A stretch of DNA of 64,000 nt from Pasteurella sp049670895 (lineage in GTDB: Bacteria > Pseudomonadota > Gammaproteobacteria > Enterobacterales > Pasteurellaceae), in the NCBI RefSeq assembly GCF_049670895.1, contig NZ_CP187170.1. One strand, written 5' to 3'. The notes beneath the pieces are model-generated. The model did no database searches, had not been told where the DNA came from, and saw only the letters and a list, made by a program, of their open reading frames with translations. Below, one piece after another: positions 25,768 through 32,630 of the stretch. Numbering within the stretch: position 1 is the stretch's first letter; each line of letters begins with the position of its first letter. The translations under genes and the position numbers were made by a program.

Positions 25768-26192
25768 ATGCTATTAACAAAAAAGAAATCAATTCGATCG
25801 TAAAACAAATTGAAAAAGCTATAAAAATTAATATAAAAGGCCAACATGATGAAGCACTTAACGCTTATTTAGAATTATGGAAAGTCTTGCCTGAACCTAA
25901 ACAGAAACAGCCAGAACAAATTTCTAATTGGCTTATAAATTGTATATTTAATAATTACTTTGATAGAGGGGATTTTTTAGAAGCTAAAAAATGGGCTGAA
26001 AAAGCTCTCAATAATGACACAGCTGAAACCGGAGCCTACGAATATTTTCAAATGGGGCGAGTTTGTTATGAACTAGAAGAGTATGATGAAGCTATGAAAT
26101 ATTTCGATATCGCTTATCAACGAGGGAAAAAACGCGCTTTCAAAGAGTTTGATAAAAAATATTGGGAATTCTATGCTAAAAATAAAAAATGA
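25768..26192 (+). pseudogene. TPR-like immunity gene, copy 2, frameshifted in an A6 run
   Basis: Starts MLLTKKK and runs to TAA after a few codons; a change of one base at the A6 run 25,779-25,784 gives KKEINSIVKQIEKAIKINIK, GQHDEALNAYLELWKVLPEP and the family tail. No toxin remnant lies between it and the DUF4304-like gene, so two immunity genes stand in tandem. The last ~130 bp are nearly identical to copies 1 and 4. Confidence 0.65.
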
Positions 26193-26245
26193 TTTATGTT
26201 GCTACTTGTTTTTAATGATCCACTGAATTCCTTTTTAATATCAAA

Positions 26246-26374
26246 AAATAGCCTTTTCTCTTTAACTTTTCATATCACAAATACAAAATTTTATGAAAAC
26301 TGACCGCTTTTTGTGAACAATGCGTTCTTTTAGCAATAAGTAAAATCCCACCGATTTTTTGCACTTTTTGAATA
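26246..26374 (+). repeat. Spacer repeat type 2, copy d
   Basis: Shares CTTTTCTCTTTAACTTTTCA, GAAAACTGACCGCTTTTTGT and CCACCGATTTTTTGCACTTT with the other type 2 copies. Confidence 0.7.
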
Positions 26375-26890
26375 ACCCCGTCTTCCAAAGGATTGAGCAA
26401 GCATAATATTTCCCTTTACCTCGTCCAATGTATTACTCAAGGTATCAATGCCGTCTCCCCGCCCTACTTATACAGTTAGGGGTTATGGTGTGGAGGATGA
26501 TACTCCGAACTGGGTAGAAAAATGTGTTAATCAAGCGATTAGGCAAGCTGAAATTAAACCTAATAAAACCCTTTAAATTAAGTAAGAAACCTCAAACAAC
26601 TACATTTAAAAAAGCGTTTGAGTAACAATTAAAAGATCAGTAAGATACGATATAACAATATTTCGGTGAAAAAATGGTTAACAAATCGAAAGGCATTTAA
26701 GAATAGAGATAAAGTGAGCTATAGTAAAAAGGCGAAAAGATCTAAGGATACATATAAGACTCCGGAATTCTCTAAAAGGGCAATCTGTTTTATATAGCCC
26801 AGATAATATAGCTGCTGGGAAATACAAATAGTATTTGAAGATTTACCTGAAAATGCAATGATGAATATTAAATTATTATAGGAGAATAAA
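26375..26890 (+). pseudogene. Extended region of toxin decay
   Basis: No intact gene. Short readable pieces occur in different frames: GYGVEDDTPNWVEKCVNQAI, SKKAKRSKDTYKTPEFSKRA and IQIVFEDLPENAMMNIKLL just before the next start. The last piece is probably the C-terminus of the toxin belonging to the GAD-like gene that follows. Confidence 0.4.
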
Positions 26891-27243
26891 ATGAATCCAT
26901 GAATGAGTTTATTAGTCGAAATATTGATACTTATATTAAAATAGCAGATGTGCCAGAATATATCATTAATAAATAGCAATCTCTTTTCCCTGAAGAGCTC
27001 ATTTATATTTGGAAGAAAATGGGATTTGGCATTTATGAAAATGGTTTTTTACAACTCATTAACCCTGAAGAATTTGATTTTATTTTTGAATATATTGATA
27101 TACTTCTAGAGCCGACTATAGCTTGGGGGTTACTGCATTAGGCGGTCGTAAATCAATCAAGAACCTTAAAGTTGTTGATTACAAGGCTTACATTCATCTT
27201 ATTGGGCAAGCTGTGGGGAAATTTATTGATTTGAGCGATTAAT
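26891..27243 (+). pseudogene. GAD/Tdi1-like (DUF1851) immunity gene remnant
   Basis: AGGAGA precedes ATG 26,891. After a shift the sequence reads FISRNIDTYIKIADVPEYII, TAG, then LFPEELIYIWKKMGFGIYEN, GFLQLINPEEFDFIFEYIDI. PEEL-x-x-W-x-x-GFG-x(5)-GF-xLINP-EF fits the GAD-like N-terminal domain found in T6SS and polymorphic toxin immunity proteins such as Tdi1. The C-terminal domain is only partly readable. Inactive. Confidence 0.6.
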
Positions 27244-27314
27244 ACAAGCGATCAAATTTCCCCATTTGTTTTTAATGAAACGAAATACAGAATATCTAAG
27301 TTAAACTCTAAAAC

Positions 27315-27356
27315 CAATATGGTTCTCAAGGTGGATACGTAATATGGGGAAAGTAA
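27315..27356 (+). pseudogene. Toxin stub
   Basis: The frame reads QYGSQGGYVIWGK and stop, ending two bases before the next ATG. It is all that remains of the toxin for the 27,358 gene. The 27,244-27,314 stretch shows nothing else. Confidence 0.4.
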
Positions 27357-27357
27357 G

Positions 27358-27612
27358 ATGATGTTATATGAAATTATTAAAAATATAAATCATTATAATA
27401 TTGAAGATACGATCTATTCAGAAGAACCTTGGAATATCTACTCACAAAGCATAGTTATCAATGAAGATGAATATTGTGATCAGGGATATTCTGCTAAAAA
27501 ATATTTCCTAGAAGTTTTTCTAGTAAAAGAATTATTAGATGATTTACCGAGTGAATCATCCTTGGAAGAAAAATGCAATAGAATAATTTATTATGCAATT
27601 AATGATTGTTAG
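27358..27612 (+). CDS. Putative small immunity protein
   Basis: 84 residues, acidic: LYEIIKNINHYNIEDTIYSE, YFLEVFLVKELLDDLP, CNRIIYYAINDC. ATGATG start with GGGGA upstream. No family recognised. Toxin reduced to a stub. Confidence 0.5.
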   Translation: MMLYEIIKNINHYNIEDTIYSEEPWNIYSQSIVINEDEYCDQGYSAKKYFLEVFLVKELLDDLPSESSLEEKCNRIIYYAINDC

Positions 27613-27835
27613 GAGTGTTAAATCATTTCAATGTCACAGTGTTTAAATGGCTAGCAATTTACTGTGCATAGAAATATGAATGTCATTATAATAAATAAAG
27701 AAAATTAAACAAGTGGTTACTTCCTGTTTATTTTTTAAGTTGTAAAATATTTTTCGATAATAACCTCTTTTTTCATTTTTTAAAAATTTTTTAAAACCTA
27801 CCGCACTTATAGAAAAACCATAAAGGATTATAGAA

Positions 27836-28264
27836 ATGAAAGAGTTCAAAGAAGGAAGCGTATTCTTTATTCCAGATATAGAATATGCTAGAAAAAAATT
27901 TAGCTTTAATAAGAAATATAGATTAGGGAAATTAATTTACATATCACGATATTTTAAGAATATGATAGGTTTTTTACCCTCAAAAGATGTGTTTGAAAGT
28001 GCTCCAGATGATATTTCCGAAGTAGAGTTTTTAGACTATGTTATTTATACTGGAAACAGTGAACTAAAAAATGGGAACTGGGAAATTATTGGACATCATA
28101 ATATTTTAGAAAAAGAGATTTTGTTAACAAAACGACGAGTAGGGAATGTAATTATGATTAGAGATGAGCAAATTAGAATTTGCACAGAAGATGATTATAC
28201 AAAATATAAAAATCAAGGAATAGCAGGATTCGGTGCCCTGCATTATCTATTAATGAATCTTTAA
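27836..28264 (+). CDS. Putative immunity protein, paralogue of the 23,639 gene
   Basis: 142 residues, AAGGA upstream of the ATG. Begins KEFKEGSVFFIPDIEYARKK, then LGKLIYISRYFKNMIGFLPS and ends YTKYKNQGIAGFGALHYLLM NL. Weakly Imm26-like opening. It is the intact version of the frameshifted gene at 23,639. No toxin remnant lies in the 223 bp upstream, which contain only AT-rich sequence and an uptake signal (CTACCGCACTTAT). Confidence 0.55.
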   Translation: MKEFKEGSVFFIPDIEYARKKFSFNKKYRLGKLIYISRYFKNMIGFLPSKDVFESAPDDISEVEFLDYVIYTGNSELKNGNWEIIGHHNILEKEILLTKRRVGNVIMIRDEQIRICTEDDYTKYKNQGIAGFGALHYLLMNL

Positions 28265-28345
28265 TTTTGTTTCATTGCTAAAACTTTTTTAAAACCTACC
28301 GCACTTAACCCTATTATTCGTAAGCTTCGCTAAGAGCAAACCAAG
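28186..28345 (+). repeat. 160-bp perfect direct repeat, copy 2
   Basis: Identical to 23,996-24,155; see there. The identity includes the 3' end of the immunity gene and the following non-coding DNA with its uptake signal. Confidence 0.85.
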
Positions 28346-28397
28346 TTATGTGATATCTCCCTGTTTGGGATGGCGAAATATCGTTCTATGTATTATC

Positions 28398-28560
28398 GAT
28401 ATATAAGAAGAACACCTAGCAAAAATAGTGGAACTGGTTGCCACATATGGGCTAGATTTCCGGAAGTCTGAAACTGAAAAATTCAAAGAGCTATGAACTT
28501 GAATACCTTTCTCTTAACCGTGCCGAAGTTGCAAAAATCAGAGGTATCTACTGCCATTAG
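28398..28560 (+). pseudogene. GH-E-like toxin remnant
   Basis: One frame reads RYIRRTPSKNSGTGCHIWAR, FPEV then stop; a later frame reads SLNRAEVAKIRGIYCH. The RRTPSKNSGTG segment parallels KYMGNTPSK in the 21-kb cassette, and xLNRAEVAK parallels the PLKDADMSHK block. This gives a third association of a GH-E-like tip with a TPR-like immunity gene. Confidence 0.45.
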
Positions 28561-28576
28561 AATAACAGGAGTTAAA

Positions 28577-29002
28577 ATGACTATCATGACAGGAAAGGAA
28601 GTTACAACTTTTATATCCAAATTACAAGAAATAGGAAATATTGAAAACCCTAGTGAACGATTACAAAGTTTCATTGAATCTTGGGAAAAGTTACCAGAAC
28701 CCAAATTTAATCAACCTGAACAAATTGCAGAATTAATTATATATTGCATATTTGAAGAACTGATGGATTTTGCAGATTATAGAAAAGCTAAATTATGGGC
28801 TGAAAAAGGGATGCTTACAGGCAGGGCTAAAAGTCCCTATTCTTCATATGAATATTTTCAATTAGGGAGAGTTTGCTATGAACTGAAAGAGTACGATGAA
28901 GCAATGAAATGCTTCAATATTGTCTATGAACAAGGGAAAAAACGCGCTTTCCAAGGATTTGATAAAAAATATTGGGAATTCTATTCTAAAAATAAAAAAT
29001 AA
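28577..29002 (+). CDS. TPR-like immunity protein, copy 3
   Basis: 141 residues from the ATG at 28,577, which has CAGGAG upstream; the longer frame from 28,493 runs through toxin remnant. Contains LPEPKFNQPEQIAELIIYCI, a central pair of helices (ADYRKAKLWAEKGML), YEYFQLGRVCYELKEYDEAM and the tail FDKKYWEFYSKNKK. The two-helix repeats with LGRVCYELKEYDEAM are TPR-like. Its tail is more diverged than in copies 1, 2 and 4. Confidence 0.65.
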   Translation: MTIMTGKEVTTFISKLQEIGNIENPSERLQSFIESWEKLPEPKFNQPEQIAELIIYCIFEELMDFADYRKAKLWAEKGMLTGRAKSPYSSYEYFQLGRVCYELKEYDEAMKCFNIVYEQGKKRAFQGFDKKYWEFYSKNKK

Positions 29003-29323
29003 TGTATGTTGCCACTTTTTTTAAACAAATTATTTAATTTTTTCTAATATCAATAATTAATCTCTCACTACAGAATCCATTGAGTTATATTTACTATTTT
29101 GGTTTATCTGTTTGTCCAGCACTAGATAAAAATTATAACATATTGTGGTTCAAGCTATTGCAGATAATAAGTAAAGCTATTTTAGCTAAAATCTGAAGAG
29201 TAGCGGTTGCTATAAACATTTAAGGGATCTTAATTCTGGATTATATGTCTCTAGAGGTTTGTTGTGTGTTATCGGATATCTATTATATGAGGTTGATATA
29301 ACGTTTAAGTAGAGAGGTTTTAA

Positions 29324-30025
29324 ATGCGAGAAATATGTAATAAAAATTATTTCAAAAAAGATTTTGGTGAAATATTGAATTATCAAGATATTGTATTTAG
29401 AAAGGTCGTTTTTGATAATTGTACAGTAGGATTAGACAATGACATAAATAATTTAAATGAGATTTCGGATATTCGGTTTAATGATTGTAGCTTTATTTTT
29501 TGCACATTTGGATCTGCTATTTTCAATAATGTTCTTTTTAATAATATAAAATTCCAAGATTATGGGATATTTTGGAGTCCGTTTCTTAACAAAGTCCCTT
29601 TTGAAGGGAAAATAAGTTCATTTAGAATAAATTCAAATGGTTTTATGTTAGATAAAAATCCTGAACTAAATAATAATCTAAATCAGCTTAGGGCTAATTT
29701 TTACAAAAATATTGAATGGGCATTAGATATTTCAAAGGCTAAGCTATCTAGTTTTGATTATAGTGGCATACCTTCGCATCTATTTATTAGGGATCCAGAT
29801 ACTCAATTTGTAGTAAAAAAAGAAAAATTTAATTCTTTAGATTTATTAGATAAGCGTTTTAAAGATAAATTTGATGCCGTCATGATATATCTTGAAGATT
29901 TTTTGAACAGCAATGAAAATGATAAAGTCATCACGGTACCATTAGCAAGACCCAAAAAATACAAGCAACCCATATTAGAAGGTTTACAAGAATTGAGAAG
30001 ATTGGGATTTGCAGAAAAAGAGTAA
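29324..30025 (+). CDS. Pentapeptide-repeat-like immunity protein
   Basis: 233 residues. Residues ~20-80 carry short five-residue-like strands: IVFRKVVFDNCTVGL, IRFNDCSFIFCTFGSAIFNN, VLFNNIKFQD, the pattern of a right-handed beta-helix. The C-terminal half is mixed (DAVMIYLEDFLNS, PILEGLQELRRLGFAEKE). GAGAGG precedes the ATG. The 320 bp upstream are too decayed to identify a toxin. Confidence 0.55.
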   Translation: MREICNKNYFKKDFGEILNYQDIVFRKVVFDNCTVGLDNDINNLNEISDIRFNDCSFIFCTFGSAIFNNVLFNNIKFQDYGIFWSPFLNKVPFEGKISSFRINSNGFMLDKNPELNNNLNQLRANFYKNIEWALDISKAKLSSFDYSGIPSHLFIRDPDTQFVVKKEKFNSLDLLDKRFKDKFDAVMIYLEDFLNSNENDKVITVPLARPKKYKQPILEGLQELRRLGFAEKE

Positions 30026-30268
30026 TGAAAGAAGGTTCGAAATGCCCCCTCATTTGTAATACATAATTTCTTTCTAATCTCAACAATCAGCCATTTCCTC
30101 TTTTAACGGGATAAATTTAAGAAAATGGGTGTATCATTTGAAGATGATATGAGATGGAAAAGAGCAACAGATTAAGTGAGTTGTAGGGATAATTTAGAGC
30201 ATTTTGCTCCTCGTACATCAACATCCTCAGTATCATACAAAGCCCACTAGCCCCACTAAAAATTGATT

Positions 30269-30370
30269 TGGTTATCTCAAAATACAAAATCAGTAGATCT
30301 ATATTTAAATGCAGTAAGAGGCTGGGATGGAGATAGATTACCAAACAGAAGTTTAGATCTAACATTTTAA
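30269..30370 (+). pseudogene. Toxin stub upstream of Imm22 copy 3
   Basis: In frame: WLSQNTKSVDLYLNAVRGWD, GDRLPNRSLDLTF and stop. AVR-W-x(3)-RLPN-x-x-L-L-F matches AVRNWARKRLPNGQLGLPF before Imm22 copy 2. The region 30,026-30,268 upstream has no intact frame. Confidence 0.6.
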
Positions 30371-30386
30371 TATATCAGGAGAAAGT

Positions 30387-30874
30387 ATGGATTTTCGATT
30401 ATCTATTTGGGTTGGTCGAAACATATCCCAAGAAAATTGTGATAGTGTATTTAAATTAAATAATCAAACAAAAGAATATAACGCTTCAAAATTTATAATT
30501 GATTTTAATCTTGATAAAGAGAATGATTTTTTTGATGAGCGGCATGTAATAATTCTTCATTAAGAAGATAATTCAATTAAGAAGATGATGGAAAAAATAT
30601 CTAATTTTTCGAAAATGAAGAGCTGGAAAGCGAAATAAAAATCGCTTTGAAAAACAAGAATATCGATGACATAAATTATTTTATTGCAATTCCTGATTTC
30701 TATTATTCAGGGAAAATAAATATAGCAAATGACATATGCTTTCTAGGTAACTTTACCTACTTTAAAGATATGAACTATCTAAAAAATATCTATCTTAAGT
30801 TAAGATCTCAGAAGTACCCATTGGTAGATTACTTTAGAAAAATTACTCAAATGGCGGAAAACTTATCCAGATAG
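30387..30874 (+). pseudogene. Imm22 family immunity gene, copy 3, inactivated
   Basis: CAGGAG precedes ATG 30,387. Reads DFRLSIWVGRNISQENCDSV, ASKFIIDFNLDKENDFFDER, HVIILH and TAA. It resumes EDNSIKKMMEKIS, then a frameshift leads to NEELESEIKIALKNKNIDDI, NYFIAIPDFYYSGKINIAND. Its 3' end runs into the tail of a GH-E-like toxin remnant (KWRKT around 30,850) that precedes the next gene. Confidence 0.65.
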
Positions 30875-30912
30875 ATATTGACTACCTTTAAAATAATCGT
30901 AGGAGAAGAAAA

Positions 30913-31338
30913 ATGTTACTCACACATGAACAAATTAAAATTATTGTTAAAAAAATAGAGTCTGCAAATCAGCTTAGTATAGATGGAAAAAAAGAAGAAA
31001 GCTTGCAAGAGTATCTCAATATTTGGAATTCTATTCCCGAGCCTAAACAAAATCAACCAGAACAAATTTCTAATTGGTTAATTGATTGTATATATGAAGA
31101 GTTTTTTGATAAAGGTGATTTTCTTTCAGCAAAAGAATGGGGATTAAAAGGGTTAAATAATGACACTGCTAAATATGACTCATTTGAATATATTCAAATG
31201 GGTCGAGTTTGTTATGAACTAGAAGAGTATGATGAAGCTATGAAATATTTCGATATCGCTTATCAACGAGGGAAAAAACGCGCTTTCAAAGAGTTTGATA
31301 AAAAATATTGGGAATTCTACTCTAAAAATAAAAAATAA
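30913..31338 (+). CDS. TPR-like immunity protein, copy 4
   Basis: 141 residues, intact, with AGGAGA upstream. Sequence: MLLTHEQIKIIVKKIESANQ, IWNSIPEPKQNQPEQISNWL, DFLSAKEWGLKGLNNDTAKY, then MGRVCYELEEYDEAMKYFDI and AYQRGKKRAFKEFDKKYWEF. It is the last gene of the array. The DNA before it (TGGCGGAAAACTT ... GATAGATATT) matches that before copy 1, confirming the same GH-E-like partner. Confidence 0.7.
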   Translation: MLLTHEQIKIIVKKIESANQLSIDGKKEESLQEYLNIWNSIPEPKQNQPEQISNWLIDCIYEEFFDKGDFLSAKEWGLKGLNNDTAKYDSFEYIQMGRVCYELEEYDEAMKYFDIAYQRGKKRAFKEFDKKYWEFYSKNKK

Positions 31339-31515
31339 TGTATGTTGCCACTTTTTTTACGAACGGCTGAATTTGTTTTTTAATATCAATAACAAGCACT
31401 CATTTCCTGTTTCACTTTTAAACACTACAAAAGTTTGATTATGCCTGATCGCTTGTTTTCTTTTTTCTTTCCAAAACGTTTTCAAAACTCACCGCACTTT
31501 TGGCTATGTTATGTG
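31339..31515. other. Array-to-chromosome boundary
   Basis: Between the last immunity gene and the ligase stop. AT-rich with an uptake signal (TCACCGCACTTTTGG near 31,490). No tRNA, integrase, transposase or obvious attachment repeat is visible, so the array edge is not marked by a known mobile element. Confidence 0.5.
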
Positions 31516-32361
31516 TCATTTCTGTGAATTTGGATTTTTTTCGGGGGCGGGTGGTGTTGATGTTTGCCAATAGGTGGCAAATTTGGGTTTACCATATTTG
31601 GTAAAGCCTCGATATTTATAACGGATTTTGCTGCCGATTTTAGGTGGATTGAGGCGATCGGCGAGAGTAAAGCCCGAACCAATTTTAAATTGTCCGTGTT
31701 GATTTTCGCAGGTTAAGGCACCGAAATGTTGTTCAAATTGCCCTTTGCCTTGATGATGGGCGATGACTCGACATTCATCATGACCTGTACTTTTTAATTT
31801 TAAAATTTGCTGGCTGCGTTTACGTTCGTAAGGGGCATGGGGATTGCGTAATATAATGCCTTCACCTTGCTGTTGTTCAACGTGTTTGAGAAATTGTGCG
31901 ATATGGGCTTTATTTTGGATCGGGATTTGTTCGATGATCTGAATATAAGGCGTTGGGTTTTTCGCTAAATAGGCTTTTAATGTGGCTAAACGCTCGAATA
32001 AATTGCCTTTTGCATCGGGGACATCGAAGACATGGAGTTTGAGCTGATGCCAACCTTTGTCTTGTTGTGAGCGAACAATGGAAGAAATGTTTTCAAATTG
32101 ATTACGCTGGCTAAACAATTCACCGTCAATAGCAAAAGGGGGAAAATGGGCAATAAAATACTGGGGTGGTGTGAGGATAAATCCTTGTCGGCTATAAAGG
32201 GTTTTACCGTCCCAATAACCTCGTATGCCATCTAGCTTTTCGCTCATAACCCAGCCTTCAATATGTTGATTTTTGTAGGATTCGACCAACATTAATTCAG
32301 GGGATTTTGCCCAAAGGGGATGAAGAAATAAGCTCATTAAAATAAAGATAATAAAACGCAT
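31516..32361 (-). CDS. ATP-dependent DNA ligase with signal peptide (Lig E type)
   Basis: 281 residues from the ATG ending at 32,361 (AAGGAAG upstream on the - strand); the longer frame to 32,469 would bury the signal peptide. Residues 1-18 (MRFIIFILMSLFLHPLWA) form a cleavable signal. Motif I is SEKLDGIRGYWDGK with nucleotidyl lysine 42, motif III FAIDGEL, motif IV GEGIILRNP, motif V LKLK. Small single-domain ligases of this kind are known in Haemophilus and Neisseria and act in the periplasm, presumably on incoming DNA. Fits a naturally competent host. Confidence 0.9.
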   Translation of the reverse strand: MRFIIFILMSLFLHPLWAKSPELMLVESYKNQHIEGWVMSEKLDGIRGYWDGKTLYSRQGFILTPPQYFIAHFPPFAIDGELFSQRNQFENISSIVRSQQDKGWHQLKLHVFDVPDAKGNLFERLATLKAYLAKNPTPYIQIIEQIPIQNKAHIAQFLKHVEQQQGEGIILRNPHAPYERKRSQQILKLKSTGHDECRVIAHHQGKGQFEQHFGALTCENQHGQFKIGSGFTLADRLNPPKIGSKIRYKYRGFTKYGKPKFATYWQTSTPPAPEKNPNSQK

Positions 32362-32630
32362 AGGCTTCCTTGGTAGATTTTTTCTTTTAGGGTAAAACAA
32401 TCTTACTTCTTGCCAAGTTTTTTGATGATGTTTTGCGAGGTGGATCGCAAGATTTTCTGGGCGTTTCACGATGGGGTTAAATGTGTTAAGGGAAAATCGA
32501 ATTGGGAGTGGGGTATGTTTGGATAAAACCTATTTAAAACATACCGCACTTTGGTTCCATTTAGCTTCAATTTTCCCTTTCGCTAAGGCGTAGGGCATAC
32601 TATTTGCCCTGAAGGGGGGGGATGGGGCGG

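Noticed and set aside
2338..28345. CRISPR array suggested by regularly recurring repeats
   Set aside because: Repeat units are 100 bp or longer, spacing is irregular and filled with protein-coding cassettes, and no cas genes are present.
1..31400. Integron or super-integron cassette array
   Set aside because: No integrase gene, no attC-like imperfect palindromes at each cassette end, and the shared 5' parts are Rhs coding sequence. Homologous recombination explains it better.
1..31515. Insertion sequences or a prophage/ICE behind the array
   Set aside because: No transposase, integrase, relaxase or phage structural gene is readable in any frame, and no tRNA lies at the right edge.
32362..32469. 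N-terminal extension of the DNA ligase reading frame
   Set aside because: The ATG at 32,361 has a good AAGGAAG site and begins a signal peptide; the extension would bury it.
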